Source of the DNA: UBA11164 sp034376725
GTDB lineage: Bacteria; Pseudomonadota; Gammaproteobacteria; Xanthomonadales; Xanthomonadaceae
Assembly (NCBI GenBank): GCA_034376725.1
Contig: JAXMJH010000092.1
Coordinates: forward strand, 1-64,000
DNA: 64,000 nucleotides
Reading direction: 5' to 3'
Of this stretch, positions 41,866-49,590 are shown in pieces; the stretch's first letter is position 1, and every line of letters begins with the position of its first letter. The position numbers and the translations under genes are program-made. Under the pieces are notes generated by a model. That model saw nothing but the letters and a program-made list of their open reading frames with translations. It searched no databases and had not been told where the DNA came from.

Positions 41866-43293
41866 TCAAAACGCCAATTGCAGGCGCGAGAAAAAGGTCT
41901 TTTCGGTGTCCCGGTCGGCGCCGTTTGCGGCACCGCCGTCGAACCGGCTCTGGGTATGGTTGAACACAAGCTTCACGTTTCTGTTCAGATGCCAGTTCAG
42001 GCCTATGCCCCAGGCTTCGGCTTTCTCGGCCGCCGCATCCGGGTTGGCGAACAGCGGGAAGGCGTCATCGTCGATCGAGAGCTCGCCGTAACGACCGACC
42101 AGTTCGAACGCGCCCCAGCCCCCTTTGCCCGGCTCGAACGGCTGATTCGGGTTGATCGTACCCGAGTAGGCCGCCGTTTCGCCGGTCAGCACCCAGCCTG
42201 CGGTCACCTGCCAGGCGCTGTTATCGAGCTTCTGCCCGCCCTCGGGTGCCGACGTCAGACCGAGCGTCTGCTCGGATCGGATGTATTCGGCCTGGATACC
42301 GAATGCGCCCGCGTAGTAATAGGCCTGGGGCGAAATGCGGGTGTGTTCGCCGTCGGCGAATACGGTGGGGCGGTAGTTGAAGACCGTCGCCTGACCAGGT
42401 GTCCGGTATCGGGGCAGGAAGGCATTGCCGGCGCCTTCCTTGTCGCCGTGGCTGGCGGCAACTCCAAACCCCAGACCGGCCAGCGGGTGCGCCGCGCCCT
42501 TCCATGGCTCGAAGAAGATGCGCGCGCTGACTTCGCGCTCATTGTCGGCGTCTCGCGCGGCACTGCTTCGCCCGTCCACCGTTCCGTTGAACAGGCCCAG
42601 CTGGTAGCTGACCCGGCCGCCGTACAGCGCGCCCTGCAACTGCGCGCCGACATCGCGATTGGGCGCCAGCTCGGTCGGAAAGCCGCGTTCGATCAGCGGA
42701 ATGGCGGTAAGCGACTGGAGGCGTTCCAGACCAATGGGCGATTTCATCTTGCCGACCCGCAGTGTCGCCGCCGGACTGAATCGCAGGTCCACCCAGGCGT
42801 CTTGCAGGGTCACTGTGTCTCCGGCCAATTCCGGCGTGATTCGAAATGCGGCCAAGGGACCGAGCGACCCTTCCAGTGTCGGCCGGATTCGTCGGAACAG
42901 GAAACCGCCGTTATCGACGACCGGATCGTCATCGATGAATCGCCGATTGTCGAGATGGATACCACCGCGAACGCGAATCTCGAAGCCGCCCTCCGGACTG
43001 CGTGCAGCGAATCCGCGGTGGTCGACGGTCACGATCGCATTGCTGGCTGCCTTGGCAACACTCGCTTCCTGTTCGTCCAGGCGCGATTCCAGTTCGGCCA
43101 GACGATGCGACAGGGACGCAAGCGAATCCTCGCGGTCATCATTGGTCTGACCACTGTCGATTCCCAGCCGTTGTTCAAGTCGCAACAGACGCTCGGCCAG
43201 CGCAGCTGCATCCAGCTCGGGCGGCTGATTGGCGAGAGCGGAAAGCGGCAGTGCAAGCAACACCAGATTTGTCAGGGTTCTTCGTCGGAACAT
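41866..43293 (-). CDS. OprO/OprP-type anion-selective porin
   Basis: The protein is 475 residues. After the signal peptide (LTNLVLLALPLSALA) a coiled-coil segment (HRLAELESRLDEQEASVAKA) probably trimerises. A 16-strand barrel follows, with RVRGGIHLDNRRF, PTLEGSLGPLAAFRITPELA, RVGKMKSPIGLERLQS and a C-terminal Phe (FFSRLQLAF). OprP/OprO-type porins are phosphate-selective; beside sbp-cysTWA this one more likely takes sulfate or related anions across the outer membrane. It follows the DUF2292 gene by 76 bases. Confidence 0.82.
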   Translation of the reverse strand: MFRRRTLTNLVLLALPLSALANQPPELDAAALAERLLRLEQRLGIDSGQTNDDREDSLASLSHRLAELESRLDEQEASVAKAASNAIVTVDHRGFAARSPEGGFEIRVRGGIHLDNRRFIDDDPVVDNGGFLFRRIRPTLEGSLGPLAAFRITPELAGDTVTLQDAWVDLRFSPAATLRVGKMKSPIGLERLQSLTAIPLIERGFPTELAPNRDVGAQLQGALYGGRVSYQLGLFNGTVDGRSSAARDADNEREVSARIFFEPWKGAAHPLAGLGFGVAASHGDKEGAGNAFLPRYRTPGQATVFNYRPTVFADGEHTRISPQAYYYAGAFGIQAEYIRSEQTLGLTSAPEGGQKLDNSAWQVTAGWVLTGETAAYSGTINPNQPFEPGKGGWGAFELVGRYGELSIDDDAFPLFANPDAAAEKAEAWGIGLNWHLNRNVKLVFNHTQSRFDGGAANGADRDTEKTFFSRLQLAF

Positions 43294-43369
43294 GGCGGTC
43301 TCCTTCAACAGGTTGAGGGGCGCTCCTCCGGCGGTCCGGTCGGTGGCTTGAAGTACGGGTGGTAACGGC

Positions 43370-43555
43370 TCAGCGATCGGCGAAGCGCATCCGCACGCTT
43401 CGAACGACCTGCATGATCCTGGACTGATGGACGACGATTTCGATCGTTCCGAACTGGAGTCCCCGAAGCGTTTCGATGACGGCCTGCTCTTCGTCGGTGA
43501 GCGGCGGCAGGGTCTGCTCCGTATTGATCGGCACAACGGGCTTTCGATCATTCAT
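43370..43555 (-). CDS. DUF2292 (YezD-family) small protein
   Basis: The protein is 61 residues: VIETLRGLQFGTIEIVVHQS and RIMQVVRSVRMRF match the YezD/DUF2292 fold, a tiny protein often found in sulfate-assimilation loci and of unknown function. The gene starts inside the Rrf2 stop (ATGA overlap) and is thus coupled to the regulator. Confidence 0.85.
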   Translation of the reverse strand: MNDRKPVVPINTEQTLPPLTDEEQAVIETLRGLQFGTIEIVVHQSRIMQVVRSVRMRFADR

Positions 43556-44031
43556 GACCGACTCCCATCCGAGTGTGGTTCAAGGGCAACATATCGCTGC
43601 GTCACGCGATCCGGGTCCGAACCAAGCTGAACGAAGTCGCCGAGCGTGCGCCGGTCCAGAACCCCGCACATGGCCTCCCGAACCTCCGCCATCAGATGCC
43701 TGACCTGACAATTCGCTTCTTCCGCGCAGTCGGCGCACGCAACGTAGGCGGTTCTGCTGGCACAGCGCAAAGGCGCGATCGGACCGTCGATACTCCGGAT
43801 CACCTCGCCCAGACGAATCTCGGTCGCCGATCGGGAGAGCCGGTATCCACCGGCTGGCCCGCGTCGACTGGTCACGAATCCGGCGTTTCTCAAATCCACA
43901 AGAATGGCCTCCAGAAATTTTTCCGACACCGCGGATGCACGGGCGATCCGGTGAGCCGCCACTGTCCGCTCGCCTGATTGAGTCAGGTAGCTCAGTGCTT
44001 TCAGTGCGTACTTGGCTTTGTGTGACAACAT
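43552..44031 (-). CDS. Rrf2-family regulator of the sulfur locus
   Basis: The protein is 159 residues. The Rrf2 winged helix is MLSHKAKYALKALSYLTQSG, then ASAVSEKFLEAILVDLRNAG and TSRRGPAGGYRLS. The cluster region has Cys residues in LRCAS and VACADCAEEANCQV, so an Fe-S or redox sensor as in IscR, or a CymR-like partner-regulated repressor, are both possible. Its ATG at 44031 is divergent from soeC across 132 bases and it leads the DUF2292-porin-sulfate-importer unit. It is well placed to control both directions. Confidence 0.85.
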   Translation of the reverse strand: MLSHKAKYALKALSYLTQSGERTVAAHRIARASAVSEKFLEAILVDLRNAGFVTSRRGPAGGYRLSRSATEIRLGEVIRSIDGPIAPLRCASRTAYVACADCAEEANCQVRHLMAEVREAMCGVLDRRTLGDFVQLGSDPDRVTQRYVALEPHSDGSRS

Positions 44032-44044
44032 AATTCCCACCGGG

Positions 44045-44072
44045 ATACTAGGGATTTGCGGCGGGGTGTCCA
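44045..44072 (-). promoter_or_regulatory. Promoter of the Rrf2-led operon
   Basis: On the minus strand TGGACA (44072-44067) and TAGTAT (44050-44045) are 16 bases apart. The -10 lies 13 bases before the Rrf2 ATG, so the leader would be about six bases. Confidence 0.5.
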
Positions 44073-44083
44073 CGCACGATTGT

Positions 44084-44097
44084 TTCTATACTTAGAA
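44084..44097 (+). promoter_or_regulatory. Inverted repeat over a soeC -10-like element
   Basis: TTCTA-TACT-TAGAA is an inverted repeat with five-base arms. It contains TATACT at 44087-44092, a good -10 for rightward transcription of soeC. A regulator bound here would block soeC. The Rrf2 protein is the nearest candidate. Confidence 0.45.
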
Positions 44098-44163
44098 GCA
44101 TTCTTCCGCGGGACCGCACCGGTGCGGGTCCTGAGCAGTCGATCGCGTGTCCCGGAGTCCTGA

Positions 44164-45090
44164 ATGCGCCCCGCCTTTTCCGTACTGCTGTTCACCACCC
44201 TGTCCGGCATGGGCTATGGCCTGCTGACCTGGCTCGGATTGCGCTATGCCTGGCGTCCGTTGCCGCTGAGTGCGGAATTCGCGCTGATCCTGTTCTGGCT
44301 GGGCCTTGGGCTGGTGACGGCGGGACTGGTGGCCTCGGTGTTTCATCTGGGCAAGCCGTTGCGCGCCTGGCGGGCGTTCTCCCAGTGGCGGACATCGTGG
44401 CTGTCGCGCGAGGGCGTGCTGGCGCTGCTCACCTACCTGCCCGCGCTGGCGCTGATGGCGCTGATCGATTCGGGCCAGCTCGGCATCGGATCCCAGCTGG
44501 CCGGCGCCCTGCTCGCGCTGCTCAGCCTGGGCACGGTGTCGGCCACTGCGATGATCTACGCCTCGCTGCGCACGGTGCCGGCCTGGCGCAATCCTACGGT
44601 GGTGCCGGCGTATCTCGGCTTCGCGCTGCTGGGTGGCGGCGGGTGGCTGCTGGCGCTGCTCAGTCTGACCGGTTGGCGGCCACCCTCTGCCGTGCTGTTT
44701 TTTGCCATCGCCCTGGTACTGGCGCTGCTGGTGCTCAAGCTGACGCACTGGCGGGCGATCGGCAAGCCGCTGCCAGCCAGTCGTGCATCGGCCTTGGGGC
44801 TAGCCGACGACCGCGAGGTATCGGTCTTCGAGGCGCCGCACACCGAGGCCAGTTTCATCACCCACGAGATGCTGTTCGCCTTCGCCCGTCGGCGCGCACT
44901 GGCGCTGCAGGTGCTCGCCGTCGCCCTTTTTGTTGGCCTGCCGCTGTGGCCGCTGACGCTGGCACTGATGGGTCAGGGCGTGGGGCCGCTGCCCTGGCTG
45001 GTGGCGACCGGTGGCGTCTGGTTGGGTAGCCTGGTCGAGCGCTGGCTGTTTTTCGCCCAGGCCCGGCACGTGGTGAGCCACTACTACTGA
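44164..45090 (+). CDS. soeC: SoeC: DmsC-type membrane subunit of sulfite dehydrogenase
   Basis: The protein is 308 residues with eight membrane segments. PAFSVLLFTTLSGMGYGLLT at the N-terminus and SVFHLGKPLRAWRAFSQWRT are DmsC/SoeC family hallmarks. In the family this subunit anchors SoeAB and passes electrons to quinone. The gene is separated from soeA and soeB by the sulfate-uptake block on the opposite strand, so it has its own promoter in the gap shared with the Rrf2 gene. GGAGTCCTGA precedes the ATG. Confidence 0.85.
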   Translation: MRPAFSVLLFTTLSGMGYGLLTWLGLRYAWRPLPLSAEFALILFWLGLGLVTAGLVASVFHLGKPLRAWRAFSQWRTSWLSREGVLALLTYLPALALMALIDSGQLGIGSQLAGALLALLSLGTVSATAMIYASLRTVPAWRNPTVVPAYLGFALLGGGGWLLALLSLTGWRPPSAVLFFAIALVLALLVLKLTHWRAIGKPLPASRASALGLADDREVSVFEAPHTEASFITHEMLFAFARRRALALQVLAVALFVGLPLWPLTLALMGQGVGPLPWLVATGGVWLGSLVERWLFFAQARHVVSHYY

Positions 45091-45241
45091 GGGCCTGAGG
45101 GCTCCCGCCGGCCTTGAGACGCGCCACACTGCCGACCTGCCGCCGGGCGTCGACAAGAACGACACCCAGACCACGCTCAACCTGATCTACAAACTCAAGT
45201 TGGCGGCGGCCAGCGCCGCCGCACGAGAGCGGCCTTCGCGC
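45091..45241. other. Short gap with a possible gene remnant
   Basis: One frame on the plus strand reads ADLPPGVDKNDTQTTLNLIY, which resembles a protein C-terminus ending in a barrel-like strand, but no start or ribosome site is present. It may be the end of a deleted gene. No terminator is visible. Confidence 0.3.
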
Positions 45242-46159
45242 TCAGTCCTTGACCAGCAATGCGGCGGCACCCTGGTCGAGGAGCCGCTGCGCGACCCGCT
45301 CGCCCAGCGCGAGCGGATTTTCGATGTCGCCCTCGGCCTCGGCGCGCAGCGTGCGGCCATCGCCGGGATCGCCGACCAGCCCGTGCAGATGCAGCGCATT
45401 GCCGGCGATCCGGGCATGGCCGGCCACGGCGACATGGCAACTGCCGCCGAGCCGGGCATTCATCGCCCGCTCGGCAACCACGCAGATTCGCGTCGGTGGG
45501 TGTTCCAGCACGGCCAGCAGATCCGCCACCGCCCGGTCGCCGTCGCGCGCCTCGATGGCCAGCGCGCCCTGGGCGACGGCCGGCAACATCAGCGGCGGCA
45601 GCAGACGCTGGGCGATGCGCCCGGCCAGATCCAGCCGCTGCAACCCGGCGGCGGCCAGCACGATGGCGTCGTACTCGCCCTCGTCGAGTTTGCGCAACCG
45701 GGTTTGCAGATTGCCGCGCAGGTCGATCAGCCGCAGGTCGGGGCGCAGCGCGCGCAACTGCGCCTGCCGGCGCTGCGAGGAGGTGCCGACCCGCGCGCCC
45801 TCGGGCAACGCGCTCAAGTCGCCGAAGGCATTGCTGACCAGCGCATCGAACGGGTCGGCGCGCTCCAGCACGGCGGGCAGGGTGAACGGCCCCTCCAGTT
45901 GCATCGGCACATCCTTCAGCGAATGCACGGCGGCATCGGCGCGATCCTCAAGCATCGCCACTTCCAGCTCCTTCAGAAACAGGCCCTTGCCGCCGATCTC
46001 GGCCAGTGGCCGGTCGAGAATCTGATCGCCACGGGTGGTCATCGGCACCAGTTCGACGGTCAGGCCGGGGTGCGCAGCGCGCAGCAGCTCGGCGACGTGC
46101 CGGGTCTGCCACAGGGCCAGCGCGCTTTCGCGGGTGGCCAGTCGGATGGTCTCTTTCAT
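45242..46159 (-). CDS. hemC: Hydroxymethylbilane synthase (porphobilinogen deaminase)
   Basis: The protein is 305 residues. It polymerises four porphobilinogens in heme synthesis. IRLATRESALALWQTRHVA, GGKGLFLKELEVAML, VHSLKDVPMQL and VGTSSQRRQAQLRALRPDL are canonical. The dipyrromethane cofactor Cys is in LGGSCHVAVAGHA, a slight variant of the usual GGCQVP motif but with Cys kept. It follows the algR-like gene by 12 bases, the order seen in pseudomonads. Confidence 0.95.
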   Translation of the reverse strand: MKETIRLATRESALALWQTRHVAELLRAAHPGLTVELVPMTTRGDQILDRPLAEIGGKGLFLKELEVAMLEDRADAAVHSLKDVPMQLEGPFTLPAVLERADPFDALVSNAFGDLSALPEGARVGTSSQRRQAQLRALRPDLRLIDLRGNLQTRLRKLDEGEYDAIVLAAAGLQRLDLAGRIAQRLLPPLMLPAVAQGALAIEARDGDRAVADLLAVLEHPPTRICVVAERAMNARLGGSCHVAVAGHARIAGNALHLHGLVGDPGDGRTLRAEAEGDIENPLALGERVAQRLLDQGAAALLVKD

Positions 46160-46171
46160 GCCGCTCCTGGA

Positions 46172-46888
46172 TCAGTGTTGAATCTTTTCCCGAAGACCGG
46201 GCGCGCAGCGCCGGCTGACTTCGAGCACTTCGCCGCCATCGCGCAGCACCACATGGACCTGGCCGTCGGGGCTGCGGCGCAGCTCGGACAATTGATCGCG
46301 GGCGATCAGACAGCCGCGATGAATGCGCAGGAAGCGCTCGCCGAATTCGGTCTCCAGCGTCTTCAGCGAGTCCTCGATCAGGTCCTCTCCGCGCGCGTGG
46401 TGCACCACCACATACTTTTCTTCGGCCTGAAGGTAGCGGATGTCCTGCACTGGAATCAGCCGCAGGCTGCCACGCAGGCGCGCGCACAGATGGCTGCGCG
46501 GCTCGCCGCCATTGCTGGGCAGCGAGGACGGGCCCAGTCGCGACGCCTTGTCGATGGCCTGAGTCAGGCGCTCGCGCCGCACCGGTTTGACCAGATAATC
46601 GATGGCGGCGGCCTCAAAGGCTTCCAGCGCGCGGTCGTCGTAGGCGGTGCAGAACACCACCGCCGGCCGGGGCTCCTGCCCAGCCAGATGACGGGCGACC
46701 TCCATGCCGTCCATCACCGGCATCGAGATGTCCAGCAGGATCAGATCGGGATGCAGCTGGTCGGCCAGCTCCAGCGCCTCGCGGCCGTTTCCGGCTTCCC
46801 CAGCCACGCTGATGCCGGGTACCTCCGAGAGCATCTGTCGCAGTCGTTCGCGGGCCAGGGGTTCATCGTCGACGATCAATATGTTCAT
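46172..46888 (-). CDS. algR: AlgR-type LytTR response regulator
   Basis: The protein is 238 residues. Receiver: ILIVDDEPLARERLRQML, phosphoacceptor in LILLDISMPVMDGMEVA, and Lys in DYLVKPVRRERL. A LytTR DNA-binding domain covers about residues 135-235 (QDIRYLQAEEKYVVVHHARG, RIHRGCLIARDQL). With the upstream AlgZ/FimS-like kinase and hemC downstream, this is the AlgZR arrangement that controls alginate, pili or other surface traits in Pseudomonas and relatives. Start 46888 and 46891 are both possible; the latter overlaps the kinase stop by four bases. Confidence 0.88.
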   Translation of the reverse strand: MNILIVDDEPLARERLRQMLSEVPGISVAGEAGNGREALELADQLHPDLILLDISMPVMDGMEVARHLAGQEPRPAVVFCTAYDDRALEAFEAAAIDYLVKPVRRERLTQAIDKASRLGPSSLPSNGGEPRSHLCARLRGSLRLIPVQDIRYLQAEEKYVVVHHARGEDLIEDSLKTLETEFGERFLRIHRGCLIARDQLSELRRSPDGQVHVVLRDGGEVLEVSRRCAPGLREKIQH

Positions 46889-47919
46889 CATGTGGATGGC
46901 AGCGGGATCAGCAGTTCGCACAGATAGTAGCCGTCGGCGAAGCGCGCCGTCATTTTCGCTTTCGGGCCGTACAGGTGCGCCAGTCGCAGCGAGACGCTCT
47001 GCTGGGCATGGCCGTTGTGGCTGTCGCGCTCGCGCGGCGGCGGCGCTGGATTGCCGACCACCAGCCGCAGCGCGCCATGATCCAGCGCACCCTGGATGAG
47101 AATCTCGCCGCCCTCGGCCAGCCTTGAAATGCCATGCACCACGGCATTCTCGACCAGCGGCTGAAGCAGCAACCGGGGCATGGGCAAGTCCCTGGGCAGC
47201 GGCTCGCGCAGTTCCCAGCGAACGCTCAGGCGCTCGCCGAGGCGCAGTTGCTCCACCGCCAGATACTGGCGCAGCAGGGTCAGCTCCTCGTCCAGGGTCG
47301 ATTCGCTGGTGGAGCTGCCCAGCGCAGCGCGAAACAGGTCGGCCATGTCTTCGATGGCGCGCTCGGCGGCATGCGGATCGCGATGCACCAGGGCGGCGAT
47401 GGTGTTCATCATGTTGAACAGGAAGTGCGGCCGGATGCGCGCCTGCAGGGCCTGAAGCTCTGCGCGCGACTGCGCCTGGATCTGCCGTTGCCACTGATCG
47501 CGGACGTAGAAATAGCGCAGCGCCACGGCGGTAACCAGCGCGCTGATCGCCATCGGCCCGAGCACGAAGGCCGGGCTGTGGACGCGCTCGGTCAGACCCA
47601 GATTGAGGCCCATTTCGATCTGTCGCAGCAGCCATGCGCCCATCCCGGCCAGGGCCGGCGGCAGGGCCAGCGCCAACGGCATGCCAAGCCACGCGGGAAT
47701 CCGCAGCAGCGATTTTCGCAGCGCGCACAGCAGCACCGCACTGCACAGCGCCAGCCACAGCGCGAATGCGCTGGCGGCCAGAAATTCGACGCGGGTCCAG
47801 GTTTCCTGCGCGCTGGGCGAAAGCGCCAGCACCAGCACCAGCAGCTGAGCGATGCCCAGCGCCGCCGCCAGCCGGGGCAGGCGGCAGAAGTCGGCCAGCC
47901 AGGTCCTCTCGGTGGTCAC
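46888..47919 (-). CDS. AlgZ/FimS-type sensor kinase
   Basis: The protein is 343 residues. Four membrane segments lie in the first 150 residues (AALGIAQLLVLVLALSPSAQ, GPMAISALVTAVALRYF). The His_kinase (LytS-type) domain has LQARIRPHFLFNMMNTIAAL, with the phosphoacceptor His in RPHFLFN, and an ATPase N box LLLQPLVENAVVHGI. The GTG at 47919 overlaps the esterase stop in GTGA, which fixes the start; the longer frame to 48009 is not supported. It is coupled to the AlgR-like gene. Confidence 0.85.
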   Translation of the reverse strand: MTTERTWLADFCRLPRLAAALGIAQLLVLVLALSPSAQETWTRVEFLAASAFALWLALCSAVLLCALRKSLLRIPAWLGMPLALALPPALAGMGAWLLRQIEMGLNLGLTERVHSPAFVLGPMAISALVTAVALRYFYVRDQWQRQIQAQSRAELQALQARIRPHFLFNMMNTIAALVHRDPHAAERAIEDMADLFRAALGSSTSESTLDEELTLLRQYLAVEQLRLGERLSVRWELREPLPRDLPMPRLLLQPLVENAVVHGISRLAEGGEILIQGALDHGALRLVVGNPAPPPRERDSHNGHAQQSVSLRLAHLYGPKAKMTARFADGYYLCELLIPLPST

Positions 47920-48593
47920 CCGCTCGCCTGGAGGCGTGGTTGCAGCCAGTCGCCGAGGTCGCGGATTTCTTCGCCGCACACGCCGTGCGCCACCGGATAG
48001 CTGTGCCAATCGACCGTTACGCCCAGTGCGGTCAGGGCGTCGCGGCTGGCCTGGCCGAGCGTTGGCGCAACCACCGGATCGTGCACGCCGTGGGCCATGA
48101 ACACCGGCGTCGCCAGCCCGGCCGGAGTGGCCTCGGCGGCAGTCTGCTCCGGCATCGGCAGATAGGTCGACAGGGCGATGACCCCGGCCAACGACTGCGG
48201 CCGGCGCACGCCGAGCGCCAGGGCGATCGCCCCACCCTGGGAAAAACCCGCCAGAAACTGACGTTCGGGCGGCACACCGCGCGCGGTTTCGGCGGCCAGC
48301 CAGGCATCGACCTGCATCATCGACTGGCGCACGCCGGTTTCATCCGCGCGACTGGCGATGTCCATCGCCCGGATGTCGTACCAGGCGCGCATCGACATGC
48401 CGCGATTGATGGTGATCGGGCGCATCGGTGCATGCGGAAAGATGAACCGGATCGCCGGCCAGTCGGGGCGCACCAGCTCGGGCAGGATCGGCTCGAAGTC
48501 GTGACCGTCGGCGCCCAGGCCGTGCAGCCAGATCACGCTCCAGGTCGGGTTGGGGCCGCTATCGCGGACGACGGCGGGCAGCAGGTCGGTCAT
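47916..48593 (-). CDS. Carboxylesterase / lysophospholipase-type hydrolase
   Basis: The protein is 225 residues of the alpha/beta-hydrolase_2 (EstB) family. VIWLHGLGADGHDFEPILPE is the oxyanion loop, the nucleophile is in LAGFSQGGAIALALG, the Asp in GVHDPVVAP and the His in YPVAHGVCGEE. The start at 48593 is the ATG preceding LLPAVVRDSG. Its stop overlaps the kinase start. The substrate is not defined; family enzymes act on short-chain esters or lysophospholipids. Confidence 0.88.
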   Translation of the reverse strand: MTDLLPAVVRDSGPNPTWSVIWLHGLGADGHDFEPILPELVRPDWPAIRFIFPHAPMRPITINRGMSMRAWYDIRAMDIASRADETGVRQSMMQVDAWLAAETARGVPPERQFLAGFSQGGAIALALGVRRPQSLAGVIALSTYLPMPEQTAAEATPAGLATPVFMAHGVHDPVVAPTLGQASRDALTALGVTVDWHSYPVAHGVCGEEIRDLGDWLQPRLQASG

Positions 48594-48645
48594 GGGAATT
48601 CCGGTGTTGGACAGACCGGAAGCATAGCCGCTGCCGACCGTCGGG

Positions 48646-49413
48646 TCAGCGTTTGTCGCGCTCGCGATAGAACCGCTTCGACCAGCGTTCGTGGTTGCGC
48701 TTGGCCGCCTGAAGCATCGGGCTGAGACTCGCGCCATAGACGATCAGCGCGTTCAGCCAGTTCACCGGCCAGCGGCACGGGCGCAGAAAATCGACGAACA
48801 GCACCACCCGCACGCCGTCGGTGTCGTTGTGCACTTCGTGTGGGTAGGCATCGTCGAACAGCAGCGCCCGGCCCTCCTGCCAGTGCGCCTGCTGGCCGTC
48901 GACCTTGATCCAGCAGCGCTCGGCCGGCTCGGGCACGATCAGGCCCAGATGCAGACGCAGCACGCCGTTGTAGGGGCCGCAGTGCTCCGGGATGCGCTTG
49001 CCCGGCGCCAGAATGGAAAAGAACGCCGTGCGCACGCCGGGAATCTTCCTCAGCAACGCCTCGGTGGCCGGACACTGGCGGATGTTTTCTTCCATGCGCA
49101 GGCCATAGCCCATCAACATGAAGGTCTTCCACTGGTCGTCGCGGTTGATGTAGGCCACTTCCTCGGAAATATCCTGGAAGTTGGGCAGCTGATCGATATA
49201 CGGCAGCACCGCCCGCGCCTCGTCGCGCACCGCCGCCCAGCCGGCCTCGACCTCGGGCACCCAGTCGAAGGTCGAGTTCTCGAAGATGGCCGGCATGCCG
49301 ACCCGCGAGTTGGCAGCGATGCGCCGCTCGGCCCAGCCGATGAATCCGAACACCAGCTTGCCGAGCACGGTGGTGGGTTGGTTGAACGGTCGAATCTGAT
49401 CGGTTGCCGACAT
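48646..49413 (-). CDS. Aspartyl/asparaginyl beta-hydroxylase family, LpxO-like
   Basis: The protein is 255 residues. PGVRTAFFSILAPGKRIPEH and CGPYNGVLRLHLGLIVPEP contain the first iron-binding His, with EGRALLFDDAYPHEVHNDTD carrying the second. This is the LpxO/AspH 2-oxoglutarate dioxygenase fold. LpxO hydroxylates the secondary acyl chain of lipid A; other members hydroxylate peptides. Membrane segments at either end (KLVFGFIGWAERRI, WPVNWLNALIVYGASL) support a membrane substrate. The ATG at 49413 follows GGAG. Confidence 0.8.
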   Translation of the reverse strand: MSATDQIRPFNQPTTVLGKLVFGFIGWAERRIAANSRVGMPAIFENSTFDWVPEVEAGWAAVRDEARAVLPYIDQLPNFQDISEEVAYINRDDQWKTFMLMGYGLRMEENIRQCPATEALLRKIPGVRTAFFSILAPGKRIPEHCGPYNGVLRLHLGLIVPEPAERCWIKVDGQQAHWQEGRALLFDDAYPHEVHNDTDGVRVVLFVDFLRPCRWPVNWLNALIVYGASLSPMLQAAKRNHERWSKRFYRERDKR

Positions 49414-49488
49414 AACGCTCCATGCGCCGAACCGGCGCGCCGAACCGTCGGCGCCCGGAAAGGTCTGGTCAAACATTCAAAGCCAAAT

Positions 49489-49503
49489 CGTAAGCCGGCG
49501 CGG
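49489..49503 (-). repeat. Copy of a 15-base repeat upstream of the LpxO-like gene
   Basis: CCGCGCCGGCTTACG on the minus strand lies about 75 bases before the ATG of the LpxO-like gene. The same 15 bases occur twice, in the same orientation, in the leader of rpoD (57395-57426). Confidence 0.6.
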
Positions 49504-49590
49504 CACTCGCTGTACAGACTGACTGCGGCCCCGACGGCAATGAGCCGGTGGGGTTCCGGCGCCAATCCGGGTCGAGCGGCTACGTCACGC

